From Kordia jejudonensis (GTDB lineage: Bacteria; Bacteroidota; Bacteroidia; Flavobacteriales; Flavobacteriaceae): a stretch of DNA of 64,000 bases. Within the stretch, counting starts at the first letter, position 1; each line of letters opens with the position of its first letter. A program made the translations under genes and the position numbers. The stretch lies in contig NZ_LBMG01000006.1 in the NCBI RefSeq assembly GCF_001005315.1, positions 1-64,000 of the forward strand, in the 5' to 3' direction. Shown one piece after another: positions 43,113-51,984 of the stretch. Below the pieces are notes generated by a model. It had not been told where the DNA came from, made no database searches, and saw nothing but the letters and a program-made list of their open reading frames with translations.

Positions 43113-43622
43113 TTATTTTTTTCTTATAAATTCCCAGTCATATTGACTACATATTCCAATGGTTGTTCTTTTGTTATCTTCGCGGTTATTGTCAACTGGT
43201 AGTTCATCAAATAAAATAGGTGGTTTTCCAATCACTTCAATTATTAAATGGGATGAATGTCCTTGCCATAAATTTGCATGAAAAATGTCTCGATAATTAT
43301 AAGCATACTTAACAATTATCTTTTGTTTCCAAAATCTTTCTTTATTATTTAAATCAAATACAATTCCATAAGTTTTGGGTAAATTTAAATCCGCATATGA
43401 TTTATACATTCCAACTGAGTATAAATTAGGGTTTTTACTTTCTCTTATGAAAGCTTCAAATTCTTGTTTAATTAATTCAAATTCCTCATCATTGTTGGGA
43501 TAACGATTTCTATTTAATTCATCTATCGATTTTGGAAATTCGAATGAATATAAAGAATCGATTATCAAGAATCTTTCTTCAGGTTGGACTTGTTCTTCAT
43601 TTACATCAATTATAAAACTCAT
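43113..43622 (-). CDS. Hypothetical protein, 169 aa
   Basis: A soluble acidic protein without signal peptide. Predicted mixed alpha/beta with RYPNNDEEFELIKQEFEAFI (helix) and several beta segments such as HLIIEVIGKPPILF. No known domain recognised; the composition and length recall small immunity-type proteins, but that is a guess. It sits between two copies of a direct repeat beside a membrane protein gene read in the opposite direction. Confidence 0.65.
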   Translation of the reverse strand: MSFIIDVNEEQVQPEERFLIIDSLYSFEFPKSIDELNRNRYPNNDEEFELIKQEFEAFIRESKNPNLYSVGMYKSYADLNLPKTYGIVFDLNNKERFWKQKIIVKYAYNYRDIFHANLWQGHSSHLIIEVIGKPPILFDELPVDNNREDNKRTTIGICSQYDWEFIRKK

Positions 43623-43681
43623 TCTTTATTCATTTACAATTTCCTTCAAATGTTGTCAACACATGTACAACACGAATTCTA

Positions 43682-43850
43682 GTTATCAAACTAAATTTGG
43701 TAAAATAACAGGAACTCTCTATATATAGTTTTCCTCTTAATTTTCATGAAAGTAAACCAAAGATTACATATACAATTCGGTTTCCCATAATCTACAAGAA
43801 CCAAATCCACAATTTTTGAATTTTTGAATCCTTCAATCTTTCAATAATTC
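43682..43850. repeat. ~160-bp direct repeat, copy 2
   Basis: Partner of 42308-42476 (see there). Its right end runs a few bases into the 3' end of the Nudix gene on the opposite strand. Confidence 0.85.
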
Positions 43851-44404
43851 AACAAATACCACTGAATCGCCATAATCGTTTTTGCATCTTTAAATTCTTT
43901 GTTGTGATATTTTTGAATAACATCTTCTTTTGACAATTTGACCAACTGAATGTCTTCCTGTTCCGTTTCCAAACCGCCACCTTCGGTAGTTTTGTCCGCA
44001 GAAGTCACTTCCGCATAATACAAATAGGTCTTTTCCGAACAACCGCCAGGCGAAACAAACGATTCACAAATCAATTCTAAAGAATCTAGTTCATATCCAA
44101 TTTCTTCTTTGACTTCTTCTCGCATGCGAAACTCAGGATCGTCCACAGGTTTCATTGAACCCGCAGGAATTTCAAGCAGCCAACCATCAGTATCTTCCAA
44201 TGTAGGATAGCGAAATTGATTGGTAAACAAAAAAGAATCAGTGTCTTGCTCATATACCAAAATCGCTACAGAATTATTCCGTTCAAACGACATACGCTCG
44301 ACTACAATTTCATTACCGTGAAAGGTTTCGTGACGTATTTTTGCTTTCTTAATCTTAAAAAAATCATCAAAAACAAACTCTTCTGCTATAATGCTATATT
44401 TCAT
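43841..44404 (-). CDS. Nudix hydrolase with atypical box
   Basis: A 187-residue protein from ATG 44404 (MKYSIIAEEFVFDDFF); a longer reading adds 16 residues of non-conserved sequence. The Nudix box occurs after LLEIPAGSMKPVDDPEF and reads REEVKEEIGYELD; aligned to GX5EX7REUXEEXGU it has Asp for the first Glu and Glu for the Arg, but keeps the catalytic EE. Such variants occur among ADP-ribose/GDP-mannose type pyrophosphatases (NudK/ADPRase). Acts on a nucleoside diphosphate derivative; the exact substrate is unknown. Confidence 0.87.
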   Translation of the reverse strand: MKYSIIAEEFVFDDFFKIKKAKIRHETFHGNEIVVERMSFERNNSVAILVYEQDTDSFLFTNQFRYPTLEDTDGWLLEIPAGSMKPVDDPEFRMREEVKEEIGYELDSLELICESFVSPGGCSEKTYLYYAEVTSADKTTEGGGLETEQEDIQLVKLSKEDVIQKYHNKEFKDAKTIMAIQWYLLNY

Positions 44405-44558
44405 ATTGTGCTGGTTTAATTCAAAACATTTTACTAAAAATACTACAATCATTCTGAAAGAAAAAACAATTACCTAGTTCATAAAATCACGTAAAAACAC
44501 GCTAGTATACGGTTGTGTCGAATTTTATCTTTAGACAACCAAAAAAATCAACAAAACA

Positions 44559-46664
44559 ATGGCAACTACAACTCCAAAATTTAGAATTTATCCTTCTATC
44601 GGAATTGCGCGACTTGGAAATGGTCCTGCAACAAAAGATCAAGTCATATTTAGTCCTGAAATTCCTTGGGAAAATCTATATGAAACCGACCAAAACTATC
44701 TAACAAAAGATGGACGTTTAAAGAAACAAGCACAACGTTTTTACATCTATGAATGTGACGATAAAGGCAATCCAACGAAACAAATAAATACAGATGATTT
44801 TGATATAGAATGGTCTGTAGAAGTTGCGAATAAAAAGCCTTTTTGGTACGATTTTAATAATAGTTTAGATTTATCTGTAATTGCAGACAATCAAAACTTA
44901 TCGCCAAATTTTGTAAAAGACAAATTAGCACCAGGTATTGGCGCACAATACAGAAATCCGAATGTATTAAATCAAGAATTACGTGTAAATGATGGTTATG
45001 ATTATCGTAAAGATTTGGTGAATCATCCAAGCATTGTAAGTGTAGATGGAAATGTAAAACGCAAAGAAATAAAAGGACAATTTCCGTCGTCAAGAATGTC
45101 TAAAAGTGAATTTAGCATGTTGGCAAAACGTATGAATATTGATTCCAAAGAAGTCAATCTAGGAACGGTAGAATACGACGATGATGGAACCCTGATATTT
45201 TACGGAGCTGATGGAGTTTCTGCATCCTTAAATCCTTCTGACTTAAACACAGATTTTGCCGATAATTCCAATTGGTACGATGATATTTGTGATGGACGCA
45301 TTACGGCAAGCATTCGCAAAAAAGATTCTGGAGAAGAATACAAACTAGATGATGCAAATTCTGCAGCTTGGGTTGCTTCGGCGCCACCAGATTATGCTCC
45401 GCAAATTCAGCCATTGTCTACAATGTTCGATTTAATAACGGGAGCAGCCAATGAAAAACACACACCCGAATTGGCAACGGTTTTTCCAATGTTATATCGT
45501 TTGTACAGAATGCAATGGGTTAACTTGGGCGATTTCTTAGCACCATCATTCAAAGAAACAATTGATGAATTGATTGCTTCAGATCAATTCAAATATATAT
45601 ACAAGAAAGAACCAAAAGCGGAAGCAGACGCTGTGCGTGAGAAGATTTTTAATATGTTCCGAAATCCAGCGTATAACAAGTCTAACGAACCAATCATTCC
45701 AAGTAAAAATACAACTGATTTGACAAATCGCGGAAGCGGAACAGACGAATTGAAGCTTCCATATTATCCTGGCGATGCGATTGATTATCCAGGAAGTCCA
45801 GCACAATGGTTCGCCATTCCACCAATGATTTACGGACAATTGCGTCAATGGCGTGATGGAAATTTCTATTCTCCAGACAGTTTCAACTTTAAAAATATGG
45901 ATGAAATGGGCGAATTTTATCGTGAGCAATTCTTAGTAGCTTCAAAAGATGAAAAACGCAAGCCATTATTAATGACAAGAGCTGTGCTAGAAACCTTATA
46001 CGGTGGCGGATTTCATCCAGGTGTTGAATTAACTTGGCCAATGCGACACAATAATTTATATGCTGAAAATAAAGAAACCTATCGTCTCCTTGTAGATCAA
46101 GAAAGTATGCAAATTGGTGCATATGGTTTGCGTGAAGTACGATTGAATCTAGCTTCAAAAGAAGAGCAAGAACGTATATTTTACAATGATTTTGGATTTA
46201 TGATGACATCAGATGACATTCGTATTTCGATGGAAGAAAACAGTGAATATAGCTGGTTTTGGAAAGTTACGCCAGGTGATTTAACGAAATGGATGGGAAT
46301 TCCTTGGCAATCGGATGCAGGAAGTTGTCAGGCTGTATATGTGGAAAAACAGTATCCAGTTCCGTCGTGGTGGGCAGCTAATTTACCAGTACATGTATTG
46401 CCAAAAGATAGTTATGAAAAATTGCTTGATCCGACAATTACAGATGCTACCAAACGAAATATCTATGCCAATCGATTGGAATGGTTACACACTGCAAGTA
46501 CAGGATTTATTGGCTATCACGCAGAAGGCGGCTATCTCAACGGACTGATCAATATGGTATATCAATGGAAAGATATCGGAGTTGTGACAGGAAGAAGACT
46601 CGATGTTGATATTGATGGAATTCCTGAAATTGTATACGTTGCATATGATGCGAATGATAATTAG
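44559..46664 (+). CDS. LodA/GoxA-like quinone-cofactor amino-acid oxidase
   Basis: A 701-residue protein of the LodA family, whose members oxidise an amino acid (lysine in LodA, glycine in GoxA) with a cysteine tryptophylquinone cofactor made from their own Cys and Trp, releasing H2O2. Seen: the start RIYPSIGIARLGNG, the typical AQFYRE-like and GDLTKWMGIPWQSDAGSC segments and SWWAANLPVHVL. The only Cys in the C-terminal region is Cys590 and the candidate Trp residues are 604/605. No signal peptide. Followed by the LodB-like flavoprotein needed for cofactor formation. Confidence 0.85.
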   Translation: MATTTPKFRIYPSIGIARLGNGPATKDQVIFSPEIPWENLYETDQNYLTKDGRLKKQAQRFYIYECDDKGNPTKQINTDDFDIEWSVEVANKKPFWYDFNNSLDLSVIADNQNLSPNFVKDKLAPGIGAQYRNPNVLNQELRVNDGYDYRKDLVNHPSIVSVDGNVKRKEIKGQFPSSRMSKSEFSMLAKRMNIDSKEVNLGTVEYDDDGTLIFYGADGVSASLNPSDLNTDFADNSNWYDDICDGRITASIRKKDSGEEYKLDDANSAAWVASAPPDYAPQIQPLSTMFDLITGAANEKHTPELATVFPMLYRLYRMQWVNLGDFLAPSFKETIDELIASDQFKYIYKKEPKAEADAVREKIFNMFRNPAYNKSNEPIIPSKNTTDLTNRGSGTDELKLPYYPGDAIDYPGSPAQWFAIPPMIYGQLRQWRDGNFYSPDSFNFKNMDEMGEFYREQFLVASKDEKRKPLLMTRAVLETLYGGGFHPGVELTWPMRHNNLYAENKETYRLLVDQESMQIGAYGLREVRLNLASKEEQERIFYNDFGFMMTSDDIRISMEENSEYSWFWKVTPGDLTKWMGIPWQSDAGSCQAVYVEKQYPVPSWWAANLPVHVLPKDSYEKLLDPTITDATKRNIYANRLEWLHTASTGFIGYHAEGGYLNGLINMVYQWKDIGVVTGRRLDVDIDGIPEIVYVAYDANDN

Positions 46665-46878
46665 TAGTAGATAGTCAGTATCGCTGCGCTCTTGGAATAT
46701 TTATAGTATAGTTCTGTAAGATGATGAAGAACGATTTTTCGTCATGCTGAACTTGATTCAGCATCTTATAATTAAAAAAAATATTTTGAGAAATAGTGCC
46801 TTTTTATGAAGTATTAAGAAATGTTTAAAAATAATTAGTGATGTATCTCGACTGCGCTCGATATCATTTAAATTATAC
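46665..46878. repeat. REP-bearing spacer between LodA-like and LodB-like genes
   Basis: Contains GTCATGCTGAACTTGATTCAGCATCTTA (46741-46768; palindrome ATGCTGAA-ctt-GATTCAGCAT) and CTCGACTGCGCTCGATAT near 46847-46864. Both palindrome types recur elsewhere in the window. No terminator with a T tract is visible, so read-through into the flavoprotein gene is possible. Confidence 0.75.
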
Positions 46879-47958
46879 ATGAAAAAAGAAGTAATCATTA
46901 TAGGTAACGGCATTGCAGGCGTCACGCTTGCAGTGTTGTTACAACGTAAAGAAATTCCGTTTGTACTCTTACATAGAAAAGGAGAGAAGCCAGCTTTTGC
47001 TTTGGGTGAAACCTTACCGCCGTCAGCAATGCCGTTGCTAAACGAATTGAAACTACTTTCCGTATTTGAACAAAATTCATATCGAAAAATCTATGGATAT
47101 CATTCGATGTGGGGAAGTGAACGTGTGATGGATACGAACTTTTTTCATCACAATCCGTACAAAAATGGCTTGAAAATTAATAAGTTTCAAACCTTAGAAG
47201 CACTTCGTTCTGAAATAAAAGATAACATGATTTCCTATGATAAAGGTTTTGAAATTATCAACGAAGCACATGGAAATACGGTTGTCTTGTCAAAAAATGA
47301 AGGTGTGAAAATCGTACAAGGAAAAATTTTAGTAAATGCCACAGGAAGAAACAGAGCAGTGTTGCAAAAACTAAGTATTCAATCTAAAACGTATGATGAA
47401 TTGGTCGCTTTGAGTTGTCACATTCCAAAAATAAAACATCCGAAACTCACACATGAAGTCTACGTGGAAAGTTTTAAAGAAGGTTGGGGAATTATTTCCG
47501 CTATAAGCGAAACAGAAAATATCTGTACTATTTACACACACAAAGGGCATGAAATTTTACCCAAACTCAAAGACGTTTCCCAATGGAAATCTATTTTGTC
47601 GGAAACAATGTATTTAAAAGATTTTTTACACGAAACCAATCAAGTAAAATTCAAAGGCGGAAATGCAAACTCTTCTGTAGCTTCACAAGTAGCAGGAAGC
47701 AATTGGTTAACGCTTGGAGATGCGGCAATGTCGTTTGATCCGTTATCTTCACATGGAATCACAAATGCAATATTCACAGCAAAAGTAGCTTCAAAAGCGA
47801 TTGAAAAAAAACTTTCAGAAGCTGACACAACAGCTTTTCCTGAATATGATAAAACACTGAAAACGATCTTTCAACAATATGTACAATCTAAAAATAAGTT
47901 GTATCAACAAGAAGTACGTTGGAAACAGGAATCGTTTTGGCAACGGTTTTTTGTTTAA
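46879..47958 (+). CDS. LodB-like FAD-dependent oxidoreductase
   Basis: A 359-residue flavoprotein with the dinucleotide fold GNGIAGVTLAVLL (about 8-20), a mid-region ATGRNRA and the C-terminal FAD motif GDAAMSFDPLSSHGIT (about 277-292). It resembles the halogenase-like flavoproteins whose LodB member is required to form the quinone cofactor in LodA. Its place directly after the LodA-like gene supports a maturation role. Substrate specificity is not predictable. Confidence 0.85.
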   Translation: MKKEVIIIGNGIAGVTLAVLLQRKEIPFVLLHRKGEKPAFALGETLPPSAMPLLNELKLLSVFEQNSYRKIYGYHSMWGSERVMDTNFFHHNPYKNGLKINKFQTLEALRSEIKDNMISYDKGFEIINEAHGNTVVLSKNEGVKIVQGKILVNATGRNRAVLQKLSIQSKTYDELVALSCHIPKIKHPKLTHEVYVESFKEGWGIISAISETENICTIYTHKGHEILPKLKDVSQWKSILSETMYLKDFLHETNQVKFKGGNANSSVASQVAGSNWLTLGDAAMSFDPLSSHGITNAIFTAKVASKAIEKKLSEADTTAFPEYDKTLKTIFQQYVQSKNKLYQQEVRWKQESFWQRFFV

Positions 47959-48089
47959 CTAACTCTAATTAAAATTATCTAGAAATATCTATAATTTATA
48001 TAAATGTAGAATCATAAACACAACTTCCTCTCTAATTTAAACTCAATGTTTTGTACATATGAATGATTTTGAAAATATTCTTCAATTAA

Positions 48090-48554
48090 TCACAATTGTC
48101 TTTTAATAATAGAATTTAAAACATTGATAATATTATGAGCGGCAATAGTATTAAGAACTTCATGGTTGAGTTTAGGACTTTCAAAACTACTAATCCATAA
48201 AGTATGAAAGTCATATTCATCAGCAATTTGATCGACTTTCCAAACCGTTTCTCCTCTGGTTCTAGATGCACAAACAATAATATCACAATTTCCTATTTCT
48301 GGATTTAATTTATCATCAGCTAATTGTCTTAATGTGTCTTCAGTAATCATTCTACTTTTAGGATCGCCCTGACTCTCAAAACCAATTTTAATACTTCCTA
48401 TTTGAATAGTCAAAAGAATATCGTATTTAAAATCATATTTAATAGTGGTATTCGCATCGGGGTTTTGTTCTATTAATAATAGGGCCGCCTTTTTTATAGT
48501 ATCAGATTTTCCTTTTCCTTGTCTTCCGTATACTGCTATTATAGTTCTATTCAT
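48090..48554 (-). CDS. Small P-loop protein, 154 aa
   Basis: The N-terminus carries a Walker A motif GRQGKGKS (10-17) after the beta strand IIAVY, and a later hydrophobic strand DIIVCASRTRGET (about 90-103) could be the Walker B/switch region. No helicase, ABC or kinase signatures are seen. It may be a small NTPase of the Bacteroidota, perhaps a nucleic-acid or nucleotide-binding protein; I do not recognise a named family. Single gene reading left from the 8-bp satellite region. Confidence 0.75.
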   Translation of the reverse strand: MNRTIIAVYGRQGKGKSDTIKKAALLLIEQNPDANTTIKYDFKYDILLTIQIGSIKIGFESQGDPKSRMITEDTLRQLADDKLNPEIGNCDIIVCASRTRGETVWKVDQIADEYDFHTLWISSFESPKLNHEVLNTIAAHNIINVLNSIIKRQL

Positions 48555-48630
48555 CTATTTGATTTTTTTGTAATATAAATCATAGGAAATTTAATTTTAT
48601 ACGGTTTTCCGTAATCAAATAAATTAATTT

Positions 48631-48719
48631 CACATAAACACATAAACACATAAACACATAAACACATAAACACATAAACACATAAACACATAAACACATA
48701 AACACATAAACACATAAAC
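48631..48719. repeat. 8-bp tandem repeat array, 11 copies
   Basis: The unit CACATAAA is repeated perfectly about 11 times. On the right the array runs up to the promoter region of the FAD dehydrogenase gene. The open frame over the array encodes only a reiterated hydrophobic heptad and is not a gene. Confidence 0.95.
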
Positions 48720-48732
48720 CAAAAACTTCCAA

Positions 48733-48740
48733 TAAATTTG
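48733..48740 (+). promoter_or_regulatory. Candidate -7 promoter element (TAAATTTG) beside the 8-bp array
   Basis: TAnnTTTG match 14 bp before the FAD dehydrogenase start codon. The -33 position falls in or just after the last unit of the 8-bp array, so array length could alter promoter geometry. Confidence 0.5.
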
Positions 48741-48754
48741 AATAACTTCGCAGC

Positions 48755-50311
48755 ATGATTAAAGAAATTCAATTACGCGTTACTTTAGAAGAGGAAAAGC
48801 AAGACGATATTATATTGCAAAAAGCTCTCAAAAAGTTGCAAGTAAGCAAAGATGAAGTCAACGGAATCAAAGTATTACGAAAGTCGATTGATGCCCGAAA
48901 ACCGTTAATTATCTTCAATTATAAAGTGGCAGTACATATCAACGAAGATCTTCCAGAGAAAAGTGACTATCAATTTGATTACAAAGATGTTTCCAATGCG
49001 AAAGAAATTCATATCGTAGGTTTCGGTCCAGCCGGAATGTACGCCGCATTACGCTGTATAGAATTAGGTTTTAAACCAATTGTACTCGAACGCGGAAAAA
49101 ATGTACAAGAACGTCGTCGTGACTTGAAAGCAATCAATCAAGATCATATTGTCAATGAAGATTCTAACTATTGCTTTGGCGAAGGTGGCGCAGGAACATA
49201 TTCAGATGGAAAACTCTACACGCGAAGCTTAAAACGTGGCGATGTGCGTAGAATCTTTGAAAACTTAGTTTATCACGGTGCTACAGATCAAATATTAGTC
49301 GATGCACATCCACATATTGGAACCAATAAACTACCAAATGTGGTTAAAAACATTCGCGAAACAATTCTAAAATTCGGTGGAGAAATCCATTTTGAAACAC
49401 GAGTGATCGATTTCATCATCAAAGAAAACAAAATACAAGCGATTCATTTGCAAGATGGTCGCGAAATGATTGCAAATCGTGTCATTTTGGCAACTGGACA
49501 TTCGGCAAGAGATATATATGAACTATTGCATAAAAAAGAAGTGGCTCTCAAAGCAAAATCGTTTGCTATGGGCGTTCGTGTAGAACATCCACAAGAAATT
49601 ATAGACAATATTCAATACCATTGTACAGGCGAACGCAGCGAATTATTACCAGCCGCAGCCTACAGTTTGGTGCATCAAGTGCGCGATAGAGGTGTATATT
49701 CGTTTTGTATGTGTCCTGGCGGATTTATTGTTCCTGCCGCAACCGCAAACGGAGAAGTCGTTGTCAACGGAATGTCGCCATCACGTAGAAATAACAAATT
49801 TGCCAATTCGGGAATTGTCGTCGAAATCAACGCAGACAAAGATTTATACAAATACGAACAATACGGTGTTCTCAAAGGCTTAGAATTTCAAAAAGATTTG
49901 GAACGTTTGGCATTTACCGCAGGCGGAAGAAGTCAGGTTGCGCCCGCACAGCGTTTGACGGATTTTGTGGAAGGAAAATTATCAACAGATTTAAATCCGA
50001 CATCGTATCAACCAGGATTACAATCGGCGCCTTTACATTCGCTATTGCCAAAAAGTATAGGCGGACGTTTACGCAAAGGATTTGCCGCTTTCGGACAAAA
50101 GATGAACGGATATTACACCGATCAGGCAAATATAGTAGGTGTAGAGTCGCGAACGTCTTCGCCTGTAAACATTCCACGAAAAGAAAACTTAGAACATCCA
50201 GAAGTAGCAGGTTTATTTCCTTGCGGAGAAGGTGGCGGTTATGCTGGCGGAATTGTCTCAGCAGCCATGGACGGCGAACGTTGCGCGGAAGCTGCAATAA
50301 TTGGCATGTAA
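48755..50311 (+). CDS. FAD-dependent dehydrogenase (COG2509 type)
   Basis: A 518-residue cytoplasmic flavoprotein of the uncharacterised COG2509 dehydrogenases. An N-terminal domain (1-85) with LRVTLEEEKQDDIILQKALKKL precedes the FAD fold VGFGPAGMYAALRC (about 92-105), then NYCFGEGGAGTYSDGKLYTR, a second NAD(P)-side ILATGHSARD and the FAD C-terminal PCGEGGGYAGGIVSAAMDG. The reaction is unknown. Transcription is probably from the TAAATTTG element directly downstream of the 8-bp array. Confidence 0.93.
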   Translation: MIKEIQLRVTLEEEKQDDIILQKALKKLQVSKDEVNGIKVLRKSIDARKPLIIFNYKVAVHINEDLPEKSDYQFDYKDVSNAKEIHIVGFGPAGMYAALRCIELGFKPIVLERGKNVQERRRDLKAINQDHIVNEDSNYCFGEGGAGTYSDGKLYTRSLKRGDVRRIFENLVYHGATDQILVDAHPHIGTNKLPNVVKNIRETILKFGGEIHFETRVIDFIIKENKIQAIHLQDGREMIANRVILATGHSARDIYELLHKKEVALKAKSFAMGVRVEHPQEIIDNIQYHCTGERSELLPAAAYSLVHQVRDRGVYSFCMCPGGFIVPAATANGEVVVNGMSPSRRNNKFANSGIVVEINADKDLYKYEQYGVLKGLEFQKDLERLAFTAGGRSQVAPAQRLTDFVEGKLSTDLNPTSYQPGLQSAPLHSLLPKSIGGRLRKGFAAFGQKMNGYYTDQANIVGVESRTSSPVNIPRKENLEHPEVAGLFPCGEGGGYAGGIVSAAMDGERCAEAAIIGM

Positions 50312-50438
50312 TTTGAATACCAAGTACTTATAAAAACAATTTAACAACTTTAGCAAGATTGAAGACTCAAAAAAAATATTAGTCTTTTTTAAAATAATAA
50401 TTTATCTTGTTGATCTTAAAAACATTAAACATTTCGAT

Positions 50439-50864
50439 ATGAAAATTTTGAAAAAACTGTCCTTTGCCCTTATTACGCTCATGCTTTTATTTTCTTTTAC
50501 GGCTCCAAGTGGTCAGCATGTAGGAAAATGGAAAGGAAAAGATAAAGGCGATATAGGTTTCTTAACCTTAACTGATGGAGGATTTGCCACATTTGAGTTC
50601 AACGGGCAAACAATGGGCGGAAAATCATACAATCATCAAGGTGTGGATGCAGCAATGAAATACGTCGTAGATAATGATACATCGCCAGTTTCTATTGACT
50701 TCATCATTTATGACAATAGTAAAAAACAAGAATTAGGACGTTTGAAAGGAATCATTAAAATGAAATCCAAAAACGAAATGCAAATGGCAATGACGTTTGG
50801 TGGTGGCTCAGGAAGACCAACAGACTTTTCGAAAGATGCTATTGTATTTAGTCGCGTGAAATAA
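50439..50864 (+). CDS. Small secreted protein, 141 aa
   Basis: Signal peptide about 1-23 (TLMLLFSFTAPS), then a short beta-rich domain with WKGKDKGDIGFLTLTDGGFATFEF, resembling lipocalin-like or single small beta-barrel proteins. No Cys. Family not recognised. It has a strong terminator immediately downstream and is a separate unit from the FAD dehydrogenase gene. Confidence 0.7.
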   Translation: MKILKKLSFALITLMLLFSFTAPSGQHVGKWKGKDKGDIGFLTLTDGGFATFEFNGQTMGGKSYNHQGVDAAMKYVVDNDTSPVSIDFIIYDNSKKQELGRLKGIIKMKSKNEMQMAMTFGGGSGRPTDFSKDAIVFSRVK

Positions 50865-50888
50865 ACGAAATACAATTAAAATACTAAG

Positions 50889-50914
50889 CCTCATCAATCG
50901 ATGAGGTTTTTTTA
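50889..50914 (+). terminator. Rho-independent terminator
   Basis: CCTCATC-aatc-GATGAGG followed by seven T, 24 bp after the stop codon. Confidence 0.93.
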
Positions 50915-51160
50915 TGAGAAACATGCATATGAAAAAGTAACAAACTTGAGTTTGACATACATATTTATGTCAAATTTTGCATTATTGAAAGCTAACGATA
51001 TTTTGATTGAAAATACCTAGCGAAGCTATCGAGATTCAACCAAAACTTTCGTTTTTTAGTGTTCCCATACGCTACATTGTTTATCTACGATAATGTTTGA
51101 AATTAAAACCAGCTATTTTTCAAGGAATTGCGATCACTTATATCGAAATTACGTTACCAA

Positions 51161-51922
51161 TTAAAATTTCTCAAAAACACCTAAGCCAAATAAAGCAAAA
51201 TCATACTTTACAGGATCGTTTGGATCAAGTTTTCGCAAAGCAGTATCCAATTCTAATAAGGCTTTTCCATCGTTTTGTTTGCGTTTGAGTAAACCTAACT
51301 TTCGGGCAACATTTCCCGAATGTACATCTAGCGGACAGGATAATTGTGAAGGCGAAATGCTTTTCCAGATGCCAAAATCGACACCAGCAGTATCATTGCG
51401 AACCATCCAACGGAGAAACATATTAATACGTTTGGCGGCACTTCCTTTTTTTGGGTCAGAAACGTGTTTTCGCGTTCTCTCAGGATGCGGAATGCTAAAA
51501 AAGACTTCTTTAAACTCGGAAATGGTATGTTGTAAATTAGTTGCTTCAGAATTGGCAAAAACGGCTTCCAATCCACCGTGGTTTTTGTAAATGTTTTGCA
51601 AGGCTTTGATAAAAAACACAAAATCTGTTCCGTTAAATGTTCTATGCACAAAAGATTGCAACGATTCCAAATCTTCTTCGGAGTGTTGCATGACAAAATC
51701 ATAGGGCGAATTTCCTAGCAAATTCATCATCTTTTTTGCATTGTTATTGATCATTTTCCGATTTCCCCACGCAATGGTAGCCGTCAAAAAAGCGGAAATT
51801 TCAATATCTTCTTTTTGTTCAAATTGGTATGGGATTTGAATCGGATCGCTTTCTACAAATTTAGGCTGATTGTATGCTATAACCTTTTCATCGAGAAAGA
51901 CTTTTAATTCAGTTAAATTCAT
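51161..51922 (-). CDS. TIGR02757 family protein
   Basis: A 253-residue helix-rich cytoplasmic protein of the TIGR02757 family: ATIAWGNRKMI, SPYDFVM, HRTFNGTDFV and CPLDVHSGNVARKLGLLKRKQND are recognisable conserved segments. No catalytic function is known for the family, although the late LDVHSGNVARKLGL resembles the metal or DNA-contact segment of HhH-DNA glycosylase folds. Not in an operon; reads left towards the secreted protein gene. Confidence 0.88.
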   Translation of the reverse strand: MNLTELKVFLDEKVIAYNQPKFVESDPIQIPYQFEQKEDIEISAFLTATIAWGNRKMINNNAKKMMNLLGNSPYDFVMQHSEEDLESLQSFVHRTFNGTDFVFFIKALQNIYKNHGGLEAVFANSEATNLQHTISEFKEVFFSIPHPERTRKHVSDPKKGSAAKRINMFLRWMVRNDTAGVDFGIWKSISPSQLSCPLDVHSGNVARKLGLLKRKQNDGKALLELDTALRKLDPNDPVKYDFALFGLGVFEKF

Positions 51923-51984
51923 ATTAAATTAAAGTCTATTCACAAAAATAATTATTATTTTCATGAGAATATAATTTAGCCAAT

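Noticed and set aside
48631-48719. CRISPR array
   Set aside because: Units are 8 bp and contiguous without spacers; no cas genes are present.
48551-48772. 73-residue open frame over the 8-bp array
   Set aside because: Consists of a reiterated Cys-Val-Tyr-Val-Phe-Met type octamer translation of the satellite; it also overlaps the P-loop gene start.
51097-51288. 63-residue open frame opposite the 3' end of the TIGR02757 gene
   Set aside because: Overlaps a well-supported gene on the other strand and shows no recognisable features.
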